Assembly (NCBI GenBank): GCA_023515745.1
Contig: JALECJ010000254.1
Coordinates: forward strand, 1,178,001-1,242,000
DNA length: 64,000 bases
From: Amoeboaphelidium protococcarum
Lineage: Eukaryota; Aphelidiomycota; Aphelidea
Reading direction: 5' to 3'
Shown here: positions 9,784-22,840 of the stretch, one piece after another
Layout of the letters: each line of letters opens with the position of its first letter
Numbering within the stretch: the stretch's first letter is position 1
The notes under the pieces: model-generated
Told to the model about the DNA's origin: nothing
What the model saw: the letters and a program-made list of their open reading frames with translations, nothing else
The model's database searches: none
Program-made: the position numbers and the translations under genes

Positions 9784-12396
9784 TCAATTCTCCTGTCTCT
9801 TTGCTTTTCTAATCGCGTTTCTGGCCTCATCAACTAGCTTTTATGGCTCCAACTTGTACGTGTACAACTTCTCATTGGCATCCACGAGATTAAACATTCT
9901 CTCAGAGTAATGCATCGCCAAGTAGTATACTTTAGACAACTTGCCTCCATTGAATCTGATACACCTCTTCTGCATATCCATGGAACCCAAAAACTCCTGA
10001 TTGTACAGCATTTTTAGTGCAATCGACTTGACTTGAGATTCTGACATGTCAAATTTGGTCTAAAGGTCGGATACACTCAGGGTGTCATAAAAGTCGCCAG
10101 CTTTGAGGAGGTAAGTCTTCAGAGCCTGAGTTTTGATATTCTTGGTCAAATGAGATTTCACTTCATCGCGATCGCTTAGGGTATTCCACACCTTGAGACC
10201 ACATAACAAGTCTGAACAACCGCGCCAGTCGCCATCAGCCAACAGTCTCGCAGCTTCAAATACGGAATCGCGAAAGCTCTCGGCCGGACCACGCGTTAGT
10301 GAAGACGCGTATTGGTCATATAATCTCTTGAAATGTCTGCTGTAGAATCTCTTTCTCAGCTCATAAGATTGTGCAGACATTTAAGGAATTTCAAGCAGCA
10401 GAGTCACAGAGAGCTAGATGACTTCCAACAATTCCAAGTCAATGTGCTGGTGGAATGGAAGAACGCCAACCTTCTCCCTCTTGGTATCCTACTCCAATGC
10501 CAAATACTTGCTCAGCTAAGTACCTTGAGCCAGCAAATCTTTCGTTTTCAGAGAGCCCATAATGTCGTTGAGAGCATTGTAAGACTCTTGGAAATGGCCC
10601 AATCTGAAGGCAGCAATACCAATCTAAGCCATAACACGATTGAACAAAACCTGAGTACTAAGCTCTTGTGTAGATATGGTATCGCCCAGCTGAAAAGATA
10701 ATAACAAATTTCTCGCCTATTGATATTTGCCGTGTAATGCCAGATAGTACGCATGCTACAACAACACCTTGACTCTGATTTTATCTTATGAATGACTAAT
10801 GACGCTAGAACATATTTGGTGGATATAATTATCAGCAGCTGCAGTATCTCTCACTTTTTGATCCAACTTCACGATAAGATCATTCTTCTTGTAATACAAG
10901 TGATCCAACTTCAGAATCTACAAGAGTACAACATCATCCTTATCCTGTCTAGAGTGACAGTAGGCTTCAGTTCTGCAAATCATCTGATACATCGATGCCT
11001 CTTCACTCAATCGCTTGATGTATTCCGTCAATGTGGATGCACCAGCTTGCAAATTCTTTTCAAACTCATTATCCAATCTGCTTATGATTGACACCAGATT
11101 TCCCTTGATAACACGACGGTTCTGAGTTGTCTCATCCTCATCTTTCGCTTCAAACCACTCTTCACCATTTTCACTCAGAGATAAATGCTGATTCTACTCC
11201 AATGCATCCAATAGCTAAGATACTTCCTGCTTGATTCTCAGCACATTCTCAACACTCATGTTAACATTGGTGACAACATTAAAGTCGAGCCTGGCAGATA
11301 TCAGAGAGAGCAAGACTTTCACCTTCTTCACAGGATTGTCAGCCATGGCCAACATCAGTTCCAGCTGCTTCATCTATGCAACCTTGTCCGTTCCCTTTTT
11401 ACCGCGAGATTCCAGAAGTATACGCAGACGCTCATACAAATTCTCAGGAGTCAATTCTTCAACCTTCTTCTCCGGCTATTACTATTGCTACTTCTAATCG
11501 CCACCCTCCTCTGGCTTCTGCGCTGCTGAAGATAGTTTAGTAACCTGCTTTGTCTTCTTAGCGGGTGCGGCTGATGGAGTCTTTGCAAAAGCAGACGGAG
11601 TGGTGGATGTAGTCTTTTTCCATCTCGAAGCTATGCCGCCATCCTACTTTTAACTATCCTTCTACACGGACTCATCTTCATCAGACTCCTCTTCCTCAGT
11701 CTCTTCATCTTCACTCTCAGTCTCACTAACAGACTTGAAGAAGGCATTGCCACCAGACTGTTTCTTCTTAGGAGCCAGTTCATCAGCAGATGTCTCCACT
11801 TCCGATTCAGAACTATCCATCTGACGCGATGATGCACCGGAAGCCTTATAAGACGCAATTTCATCCTCCAGTGGCTACATCACCTTTCTCACCTTGGTCT
11901 TGATGGCGACAACACTCTTCTAATCGGCAGAGTTGAGAGAAGACTACTTACTATCCTGACCAAGAGTATCCTTGGCATACGCATCCAAATCCAAAAGACA
12001 CTACAGGAACAGTCTAGGATACCCATGATCTCTGATAATGTTATTCAAATGCTTATTGATGAGTTTCATCAGACGATCAAATTCAGAGACAACTCTGGCG
12101 TACTCATCTTCATCCATAGACGCGTCAATACTGCCAACAATAGCTTTGACTTCGTCATCAAACTTGTCTTTGGCACTCTTCACCACTCTCTTTCTACCAT
12201 CATCAGAGTCATCGTCACTGTCAGCCTCATTGCGAAGAAACTTGCTGAATGCAGAAGTTTTCTATGGCTATTGTTGGGATTACTACTACTACTATTGTAC
12301 TTCTTGTTCATCAACCGAGAATTCGCTCTCAGTCTCGCTCTCGGTAAAACTATCACTCTCAGAATCACTAGCACCACCTCTAAAAAATCTTGACAT
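9784..12396 (-). CDS. EIF3C: Translation initiation factor eIF3 subunit C
   Basis: Core subunit of eIF3, which scaffolds the 43S preinitiation complex in the cytosol. An 870-residue intronless frame starts MSRFFRGGASDSESDSFTES, the acidic opening typical of eIF3c/Nip1. Acidic Ser/Glu-rich and Lys-rich linkers follow (for example ETESEDEETEEEESDEDES). The first folded region begins around VVKSAKDKFDDEVKAIVGSI. The C-terminal PCI-type part contains LSDLYDTL-like helices and ends with NQEFLGSMDMQKRCIRFNGG, then YTYKLEPQKLVDEARNAIRK. Many Gln residues are TAA/TAG, including runs near residues 35-50. The length is close to human eIF3c (913) and yeast Nip1 (812). The stop is TGA at 9784-9786. Confidence 0.95.
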
Positions 12397-12580
12397 ATTG
12401 TACTTTTTATTATTCGGAGACTACAAGTATTGATAAATGGGAATTAATTATTAAAATATAAGAGATAGTTCTCTTTTAGATCACAGATTGATGTCACCAG
12501 AACGAGAGAAGTTGCGCGCGAAAAGAGAAAAACGAAAAAGTGACCGAAATCCCGTCGACTCACACGCGACGACCACTTTG

Positions 12581-13693
12581 ATGCTTTAAATTGTGGATGT
12601 GTGTTGAATACTGTAGTCATCTTTGTACTGTACAATTTAATTAACTCTGTTCTCTTTATTAGTTTTCTCTGCTATTGAAAGGCCGCATCCCGGATGAACA
12701 GATGGAGGCTGTTCTGGCTGCAAGAGAGCACGACTATGCCAACTTAGGCAATACGAATGGATACTATGGATATGGCTAATGGGATGTTTAGATGATGAGG
12801 GCAGTATTTTTAGATACTGAGTCTGAGTCCGATAGAAGCGGATCACCTGTGGCGCAAAGACAAAGCCGGTAGTAGTGGAGTAATGATCGCCCGGCAAGTA
12901 ACTTTAGTAGATGGTAGCCATCGAACTTGGGTCAGGGGAGTTCATCCTAGCGTCAAGCGGCCACTCCTAGCCGCTCCCCTCTCCAGTAATAAGACGATGT
13001 ACTTGCTAGATTAGAAGCAGCAGAAAGGGCTGAGTAGGAGGAGAGAGATTCAATCTACGCTGAGAGAGAGCGTTTAGAGAGAATCGAAGAAATAGAAGAC
13101 AGATTGAGAGAGAGGGATGAGATAATTTGTCAGCAAAGACTGGAAGATGGCGAATCTGTATCAAGTGAATTATGGAGGACGATAACATGCCTATTCATCA
13201 CTCGTATAATATTCCGCCATCAGATCACATATGGCATTATCCTGATGAGTGGGCTCCGGAACAAGGCATCCGTCAATACGGCATGCATCATGATAAGTAT
13301 GAAATCATGATGCATGATTATGACCTGGGAGACTTGACCACCTATGAGGTGGAGGAATTGCAGCGCAAGGCGGTGGAAGTGTTGCGCTAGATGGTGAGTG
13401 TTGGCCGCTCTATGGAGCAGATGGGTGGATTCATCGTCGCTGCTAACTGCGTTGATGAATACATCCACGACTGCTATTATCCTCGCCAGATGGCGGAGGA
13501 GTATAAAGTGTTTGCTGCTGAGAAGGAAGCCTATTTGGCTACTGTTCTGCCGCTGGATGTCGACAATGGTGATCGACTCCCTTCTCCCCTGCCTTGGAGA
13601 CTGCCTTCTCCATTTCCTACTCTCACCGAAATCCGAGAGTATATGGAGGAATGTAATATAGAGTATGCTGACTGGTATACTGACCACCCTTGA
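12581..13693 (+). CDS. Unknown low-complexity/coiled-coil protein, internal frame change
   Basis: No recognised family. A possible first exon is 12581-12598, then a 64-nt intron (12599-12662, GTGTGT...TATTAG) into an open frame from 12663. The product has a Gly/Tyr stretch (NTNGYYGYGQ), a Ser/Gln/Arg-rich linker, and an acidic-basic helix (about VLARLEAAERAEQEERD to RLRERDEIICQQRLEDG). It then leaves this frame near 13157 for a frame offset by -1 that runs to TGA at 13691: HYPDEWAPEQGIRQYGMHH, then YEVEELQRKAVEVLRQMVSV, then Pro-rich LPSPLPWRLPSPFPTLTEI. The join could be a 20-nt GT-AG intron (13158-13177), a 95-nt intron (13129-13223), a frameshift or an assembly error. A second gene starting at ATG 13172 is less likely. 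Confidence 0.5.
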
Positions 13694-13824
13694 AATCGAA
13701 TATAGTATATACTGTACGTTGTGAATGAATTTTTTTTAGAACTGTATTTCGGTTACTAAAGCCTCATCACATAAATCGTTCTATTTGGCGTAAATGACGC
13801 GATCATAAATGTTCATGTGCAATC

Positions 13825-14175
13825 ATGTTTTCATACTCTGTCAATTTAAAAGAATTTCTGGTTACAAATATGAAAATATTAGAAGCCTGGTCACAGCAGA
13901 TTCTGAGAGCTAAATTAAATATTAATTTTATTAGCATCTCCTCCTCTGAGGACTCTGAATCTGCCTCTGAGGATGAGATGGTGTCTCCTTCGCGTCCTTT
14001 GTCTTCTAGTCCTTCTCTGCGTCTGGAAAAGGCGCGCCCTTCATTGTCGTTGCCGTCCTTCTGGAGAAGGTACGGTAATTAGAATGGCAACTTTTTTATT
14101 TATCATTCACCGTAAGAAAGCGTCACTCCTACGCGGTCGCCTATGAAGGTACGCGCCACTAGAGTGACGATATGA
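13825..14175 (+). CDS. Small hypothetical Ser-rich protein
   Basis: An open frame of 116 residues under UAR=Gln, from ATG 13825 to TGA 14173-14175. It begins MFSYSVNLKEFLVTNMKILE. The middle is Ser/acidic (SISSSEDSESASEDEMVS) and then Ser/Pro-rich (SPSRPLSSSPSLRLEKARP). The tail has proline-directed sites (SPQESVTPTRSPMK). This composition suits a disordered nuclear or regulatory protein. No homologue is recognised. It lies 131 bp after the previous gene in the same direction and could even be a 3' exon of it, although no splice pair is obvious. Confidence 0.45.
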
Positions 14176-14444
14176 GCACCTACAGCTGCCTACAGTCAAT
14201 ACTATAAGACGCGCATGATCTTGAACCATCCAATCAGCGTACTTGGTAGGCTTTCCTTCCTCACTTGTTCAAATTTCTTTTCAGTTTCATCTCAGTCAGT
14301 CGCGTAAATTTTAGTCTTTCACATCTGCCGAATTTTCTCTTTTATCACAGAATTGTCAGAGAATTATCGCGATTATATTTGACAGAAATTATAATTATCG
14401 TCTTTCATTCTATCAGCTCGTTATAATTTAAAGTAATATAGTGA

Positions 14445-15611
14445 ATGATGGTGGCGGGTACTAATTACGTTTAGAGTGCAGAAGATGAATAGGATTGGCT
14501 ATCTGCGTATTCGGCACTGATGAAAGGTTGGATTATAAGTGGAGTGTTTGCATGGCTCGCCATTGTGCTCTCTACCATACTCATATATAGACATTTGAAA
14601 AATTTTACAAAGCCAGAGTACTAGCGACATATAGTGAGGATTCTGCTCATGGTCCCTGTATATTCACTCTGTGCGTGGCTCAATTACAGATATGTGTCAA
14701 TTGGATTGTGGTTGGATTTTATTCGATCCTGTTTTGAAGCTTTTGTTATTTATGAGTTCTTCGTGCTACTGCTTGCGTATTTGGGTGCAGATGAGTAGGA
14801 GTAGAGGCGGTTGCTATCTAATAAATCTGAGATGAAGCATTTGCCGCCATTCTAGTGTTATTACTATGATCCGTCGCGGCCTTATTTTCTCATGGACATA
14901 AAGTTGATGGTGCTCTAGTACGTGGTCATCTAGCCTCTGACTGTTGTGATCTCAATATTCTTGGAAGCTTATGGTCTTTACCGGGCTGAATCCATGAGTC
15001 CAATGTATGGAAATTTCTGGATTGTCACTATTAACTTTATATCCACGTCGCTGGCCATGTATGCTCTTATTTTATTCTTTCTCACCATCAGAGATAACAT
15101 TCGAGAGTATAAGCCCATAACTAAATTCCTATCTGTCAAATTTATTGTCTTTATGACATTTTGGTAGTCACTGATCATTGGAGCTTGTGATTTCTTTGGC
15201 CTGATACCAAACTCGATATATTACCCGTCGGCTAACATTAGTGTTGGTGTGCAGTCCCTATTGCTGTGTGTGGAAATGTTCTTAGCCTCAATTTGGCACC
15301 ATTCTAATCTCTGCTTTGGTGTCGGTGACTTCAAGATGGACAGCCGGAGTGGTGAGGGGACGGACGCGTATGATAGTCTAAAGCAGTGTTTTGATCCCAC
15401 AGATACCATGAAGGAGATTGTTAAAGGCTCTAAGCACATTTTAAGGCGATTCTGGATATACATGAGACGTCCACATACAGAACTCCCTCAAGATGATGTT
15501 ATAGACTTGTCCATTGCCGTGGATCTGGAGGAGAGGAATCTTATGTCGGCATAGAACAAGGAAGTGATGAGCTTGACTAGCAATCCAGTACTTTAAAGAA
15601 ACTATGATTGA
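14445..15611 (+). CDS. TMEM184/OSTalpha-family seven-TM protein
   Basis: A 388-residue intronless membrane protein of the DUF300 family (TMEM184 and organic solute transporter alpha). About seven hydrophobic segments are visible, the first being WIISGVFAWLAIVLSTILIY. Family landmarks include ILLMVPVYSLCAWLNYRYV, RSCFEAFVIYEFFVLLLAYL and, later, DIKLMVLQYVVIQPLTVVIS. PITKFLSVKFIVFMTFWQS and the cytoplasmic tail follow. Several Gln in these landmarks are TAG (LQYVVIQP, FWQS). The C-terminal tail (about 80 residues) is hydrophilic. The family acts in lipid or solute traffic at the plasma membrane and endosomes or vacuole; the substrate is unknown. Two in-frame ATGs (14445, 14448) begin the frame; the stop is TGA. 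Confidence 0.9.
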
Positions 15612-15741
15612 TTGAAGTTAATTATGTATAAAGTACAATTGATTATAAAACATGACTTATATATTAACATGAAATGAATTTTTGAACACTGAATAGCTGT
15701 TGCTTGATGGTATATTTTGATAATGACTATAATAAGAGGGC

Positions 15742-17068
15742 TCAATCCCTGCAATTTCTTACGCATCCTTGACTTCGTTCACAGTAAATCTACATCATTT
15801 TAGCATTAGAATATAATTATTCCCAAAGAAAGTTATAATCTTACCTCTGAAGACCCACAAAAACCAAATTTACTACAGCATAAGTTATTAGGGCAATCAT
15901 TAAACTCGTCGCAAGTATATGGCGCAAGAGTACTTTGCACATAGTTCACAGTAGATGTAAAGGAGAAGGTGGCACTAAGTTCAGTAGTAATCAAACTAGT
16001 CAAAGTGATCAAGGTACCAGAAGGTTCAGGATTAACGTCTGGCTCTATAGTCGACGTGAATACGAAAGGCACACTAAAAGTAGTGGGAATTTCCAGAACG
16101 GTTGTGATGGGCAGCAGAGATCGACTCACGGTACTAACAATCGTCTACGTACTCGGTTCCAATGTTACTGTTTACGTCAGAGTAGGAGTGTCAATCACAG
16201 GAATATCAGTCTATGTTATCGTAGCAGGAGGCAGTTGAGATAATGACGTTGATGTTTATATAACCGTCACCGATACAGTCTGAGTCTGAATTTGAGTTTG
16301 AGTCAATGTTTCAGTTGGAAGTTGAGTAGGAGTGGTAGAGGTGGAGGTCGTGACGGTACCAGAACAGCCACTTACACACCCATTTTCAGGCAGACAATAA
16401 TCTGGAGTGATTCCACAAAAACCAATAGCGCCACAGCACCAACCATTAACATTACATAGCTGATTACCAAACTGAGGTCCGCATTGATAATTGGTAGGGA
16501 GACAAGCACCAAAATCAATCTAACAGCCTTGATTGACATCACAGTCTGAATCCCCGACACCACATAGATTATCAGCATTACAGCATGTGCCGGGTGGACA
16601 CTAGCCTTGACCGACACCACATTGCTATGCGACTACAGATACATTGCGCGACGATGAAGCGGCTCCAGGAAGTGGTCTGAACACAAGTTGAGTTTTTGGG
16701 AAGCAGAATCCACCGTTCAGCTATCGATCGCAGTTGATACCACAAGAGAATGGGTCTGTGGCACAAAACCCAGCAGTATTACAGCAATCTGTCTAACCTC
16801 TGCAACTAGTTCCCGCAGCTGTAGCGCTTCCACACTAGTCCGCATTCTTATAGCTATTACAAAGACCGTACCCAACTTTACAACCTCTGCCGCAGTACGC
16901 TTTACCCGTTCCACAGAAACCTCGAGATGAACAGCATTGAGGAAATTCACATGTCAAGTTGCCACGACCACACTCAGCAGCATCCAAGGAGTGAACAGAA
17001 AATAGCAGCACCCACACGCAAGAGACTAGGATAAATCGAACAAGTGTCCTAAGTTCCATTATCAGCAT
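15742..17068 (-). CDS. Secreted chitin-binding protein with five hevein-like modules
   Basis: A secreted or cell-surface protein of about 423 residues. A signal peptide (hydrophobic core FILVSCVWVLLFSVHSL) precedes four cysteine-rich modules of the chitin-binding type 1 (hevein) pattern: CC..RGFCGTGKAYCGRGC, then DCCNTAGFCATDPFSCG, then TCCNADNLCGVGDSDC, then WCCGAIGFCGITPDYC. A Ser/Thr-rich, probably O-glycosylated linker of about 140 residues follows. A fifth module (LCCSKFGFCGSSE) is completed across a 55-nt intron (15790-15844, GTAAGA...TGTAG) by IYCERSQGCVRNCRD. Exons are 15845-17068 and 15742-15789. ATG 17059 is an alternative start. It should bind chitin or GlcNAc polymers, either its own wall or that of prey or host; which one is not visible. 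Confidence 0.88.
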
Positions 17069-17844
17069 TTACTCACTCAGAGGCCAATATTATAAAGGTG
17101 GGCTGATTGTTTCAAAATAAAAGCTCATTGTTTCATCTTGACGCGTTTCACATTAGATAACAAACGATTGTTTTGATGGTCTCGTACGCGTCATGGTGGA
17201 CCATTCTCTCACTTTGCTATCAAGAATACAACGTACATCTCACTTTTCAATATCGGCGATTAGAATAAGTGTGTCTGTGCTTGTCGTCATTAAACTAAGA
17301 TGAATAATAATTGCTCTATATAATGACATATGAAATGAACTGAAATGTCTCGCAATTAACTGTTTTATGGTCATATCTGGCGTCTCAAGGTGATACAGAT
17401 CTGATAAAGTTGAAATGAGCGATTTACTTACTGACACTACACCCGACACTTTATTGACAGAGTCAAAGAGCCTATGAATGCTCAACAAGCTATTTGAATA
17501 GAATAAACTCAGATATCATTCCCAAGCTGAACATTAGATCTGAATTCTTCCAGGTCGTAATTATACCGAGACTACCCGCGCCCACCGAGCGGCGAAAATT
17601 CAACCTTAACCAAGAGAACGCGAGCGCGATTTGTTTCTGCCGATCTTCTCGCTCCGCCGCCACTGGATAGCTGGCTGGCTGGAGATGTTTGTGAGTGTTT
17701 TCATCGCCCGATTCCCCTTTCTCTCTCCGCTTTGTAAATCAATCAACCGCACGCTTAGAAAAATACAAAAAAAGTAAGAAAATCATTATCATCCTTGTTA
17801 TTGATCATATCTCACATCATAATATTATTATTTGTCTGTAGAAA
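17069..17844. other. Divergent promoter region and PABP 5' leader with intron
   Basis: Shared upstream region of the divergent chitin-binding and PABP genes. A more GC-rich patch lies at about 17575-17730. A typical intron (17774-17841, 68 nt, GTAAGA...CTGTAG) ends three bases before the PABP start codon and probably interrupts its 5' UTR. No further gene is supported. Confidence 0.6.
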
Positions 17845-19788
<1,944 letters not shown>

Positions 19789-20121
19789 ATCGTTTAGGAG
19801 CAGAAGATTAACTTAGAATAATGAAAGCGTTTGGCGGGAATAAATAATTATATATTGAAAGGGAGCTTGACCTTTTCTGTCTTATGTTTTACTTATTTTT
19901 TATTTGTGAACTCTTGTAATACGCATATGGACGTGTGTTACCGTTATTAATTTAAGGTGTTAGCCGCCTGTATTTTTCATTTTTAAATTCTGTTCTGATC
20001 CGCTCGCTCCTTTACCTCTCTTCTTAAATTATCTCAATCTTGCTATAAAGTCAGCGGAATTAACCAACTTTTGTTCGCTACTTCTAAAAAAGCTATAGAT
20101 TCAGTTTTAAAGGATATAATA
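19789..20121. other. Intergenic region
   Basis: AT-rich 3' flank of PABP and promoter of the next gene on the same strand. No feature beyond T-rich and A-rich tracts is seen. Confidence 0.55.
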
Positions 20122-20544
20122 ATGTCGTAATTGTTAAAGAGAATTGGAGAAATGGTGAGGCCATATCTGGTGGTCAATGCAGAGCATGTCGATGCTCACG
20201 ATGTTCTCAATGCTAGGACTTACCGGCGTGCATCTGCCACTCTGGAGAAGGTGATGTCTTCAGATTAGTAATCACCTACATACAAGACTGGAACTAATCC
20301 GTACGGAAAGCTGGCGAATAATTACTATTTTAAAAGAGATCTTAGGAGATCATTCCCATAAACTGTAGTGATGAAGAATCCAGATTTCGCCAGTGTTAAT
20401 GACGGTCAAGTGAAAGCTCTACCAAGTTCAACTGAAGGTGCAGCGACTGGTGAATTTAATGAGACTGTACTGCCTGGTAAGGAGGTTAAATTAAATTACT
20501 CGTCATATCCTTCAGAATATGAGACTATCACTTACTTTAAATGA
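20122..20544 (+). CDS. NDUFA7: NADH:ubiquinone oxidoreductase subunit NDUFA7 (B14.5a)
   Basis: Accessory subunit of mitochondrial complex I. The 140-residue intronless protein matches NDUFA7 in its diagnostic core GTNPYGKLANNYYFKRDLRR, followed by SFPQTVVM. This corresponds to the animal G..HKLSNNYYCTRDGRRES.P..I.M pattern. The N-terminus MSQLLKRIGEMVRPYLVV is amphipathic and suits mitochondrial import. The C-terminus ends YSSYPSEYETITYFK. TAA at codon 3 and TAG/TAA in SSDQQSP encode Gln. The length is a little above the animal protein (113). Its presence shows the organism has a mitochondrion with complex I. It is convergent with the TrpRS gene, 43 bp away. Confidence 0.85.
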
Positions 20545-20587
20545 TTGACAATAAGAAGAAAGAACTAAATTTGTACTGATATAAATA

Positions 20588-22009
20588 TCACTCTTTAGAT
20601 TTGCTCTTGCTCTTCTTCAACTTTTTACCACTAGATTTACCAAGAGAATTGGACTGCTGCACCTGCGCAGGAAATCGTTCAATGTAAGACATGTTACGGG
20701 TTGAGTCCATAAACTCGGCCAGGACTTGATCAGTGACGCGTTATCTGCGCTCCTAGAAAGCAGTGACAAACTAACTGAGCACTTGAGAACACCTTCCCTT
20801 CATCTCTCCCGATGTCCATTCTCCGGATCGATACAGCGCACCAATACGCTCAACCTCCGCATCTTCATCCAAGAAGAATCTCATATACTAGTACGAGACA
20901 TCAACCTCAGTATCGCCACCCAACTATCTGTGAATCTCCAGCGTTTCTCTTCCACCACTAAAGGCATACTTTTTAATCTTCTTCTCCACTTGGGAAGGAG
21001 TATCAGTCATATAGATAGTACTAGCGGCCATGGACGCTGACATTTTAGAGTGAGATCCCAGTAGAGATGGAAAGAACTTTGAGTGGATCAGAGCAGGCTT
21101 TGGATGATTGAGACGTTTGGATACATCACGCGTCAATCTAAAGTATGGATCCTGATCGATGGCACACGGGATAAGACATGGTACATCTGTGCGATCGCCG
21201 AATATATGGCTAAAAGTACTGCAAAATGCAGGTGCAGCCTACACAGCGACGAATGCCAACTTTCCAATGCTGGCAGAATCATCAAATCCGAAAGCAGACT
21301 TGCTCTAATTCGTGTTGATACACTTTTAGATGCGCACGGTATTACGATAAAATGATCCACCCATGTAGTTCAAGTTGGAGAATATAAACGTAAGTGCAGG
21401 GTCAAATCCGATAGCAATTATGTCCTTGGCATTATCCAAAGCGTACTAATGGCACTGCTCCAGAGTGAGATCTTTGAACAGAAATTTCTCATCGTCCGTC
21501 AGCTGAATCACCAGCGGAACTTTAAACACTTCCTACAGCCATTTACAGAATAGGAATGGAATCATATGACCAAGATGCATTGATTCGCTGGATGGTCCAC
21601 GTCCAGTATACAGGTAGAATGGCTCATTCTTCTCCACACGGTCCAGAAGTTCAGATAGATCTCGATGAGAGAAGAAGATGCCGCGCGTAAGGAAGTGATG
21701 CAATTGAATTTCACTAACATCTGCTGCTGGAACCTACTCCCCATGACGCTCCTTCACCAACTTGATCGCATTCCTGAATCTCTGCAAAAGCCCTTCATCA
21801 ATAGCCATAGACCCAAATTCAGATATCAGCTTATTGTAATCAATCGCCTATGCAACGCCATCAACCACAGCACCTTTCACATCCCAGGGATCAACCGATT
21901 ATGACGCCTCCTATTACTGAGGTGCCAATTCTTTACGCTCATTTGCAATTTCTAAACTCTCCATCGAACTCTGAACGGAGGCCTACAATGAACTGTCTTG
22001 CTTCGACAT
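20588..22009 (-). CDS. WARS1: Tryptophanyl-tRNA synthetase, cytoplasmic
   Basis: Charges tRNA-Trp in the cytosol. The 473-residue intronless class I synthetase shows the eukaryotic features [20 protein letters not shown] (HIGH-like, as HLGH) and [29 protein letters not shown] and [16 protein letters not shown] segments follow. The signature is SKMSAS (KMSKS class, at about residue 325), then the [21 protein letters not shown] stretch [19 protein letters not shown] Lys/Ser-rich tail ends [12 protein letters not shown]. The N-terminal extension (about 85 residues) lacks a WHEP domain. Gln residues in conserved positions are TAA/TAG. The start at 22009 is 202 bp from the divergent cyclophilin. 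Confidence 0.95.
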
Positions 22010-22211
22010 GACTAATCAAATCAACACACGCTCTTGTGGAAAAAAAACTACTTTCTTTAGAGAGAAATGGAAAAAGAAAAGGATCTCGTCCGCGTGAACG
22101 CAATTTTCTACAAACAATCGAGACAGTGCGAGAGATTTTCTTTTATTGTTCAGCTTTAGACTTGAGACGAATTTCATCATTAATATACAGTGTAAGGCGG
22201 CGAAGAGAGAA

Positions 22212-22779
22212 ATGATCCGTGTCGCGTTTTAAACAACTGTTGGGGATTTCATGGTGGAGCTGTATCGAGAGCACGCCGCCCAGACTTGTGATGATTTCGT
22301 ACAATTGATATAATCAAAGTATTACAATGATTCTTACATTCACAGAATAGTGCAGGTAAATAATATTATGACGTTTAAACAACTAATTTAAGATTTTGGT
22401 TATCTGATTGTACGTGTAGGACTACGTTTTGCAAGGGGGCATGCGGTTGTAAGACATTGCTCAAGACTCCGATGAGTTTAGAGAGAAAATCGAGTCGTTT
22501 CATCTGGGATAAATCAGCAGAGATTTGAGGCATACAGGAGCTGGTGTATTCGGCCTAGTCAGAGATGAGACTACTGGTAAATTCACTGGTCAGTTTTATA
22601 TAACGCTTGCCCCGACACCATCGCTGGATAGAAAGCAGGTGATCATTGGACGCGTCTGTGAGGGGATGTAAGTTGTCAAAAAGCTGTCTCTCCTACAGAC
22701 TGATGTAAATGATGTTCCTGTTGAGGAATTGAGAATCATATCTGCCACCATTTCTAATCAAGAAACTGATGAACCATGA
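22212..22779 (+). CDS. Divergent cyclophilin-type peptidyl-prolyl isomerase
   Basis: A 167-residue single-domain cyclophilin closest in style to PPIL1. Exons are 22212-22355 and 22420-22779; the 64-nt intron 22356-22419 (GTAAAT...TGTAG) is phase 0. Visible family motifs are TTVGDFMVELYREHAAQTC, YYNDSYIHRIVQDYVLQGG (keeping the catalytic Arg of HR and the QGG Gln), LRHTGAGVFGLVRD, TGQFYITLAPTPSLDRKQVI and IGRVCEGMQVVKKL. Compared with active enzymes, SQFFIT is GQFYIT, the drug-binding Trp before LD is Ser, and the following His is Gln. Activity may therefore be weak, with scaffold use possible. Spliceosomal PPIL1 would be one candidate role, by inference. Confidence 0.88.
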
Positions 22780-22840
22780 ATACATACAACTTGAAATTCA
22801 ATTTATTCCGAGTTATTATTACAATAATAAAAAACACAAT

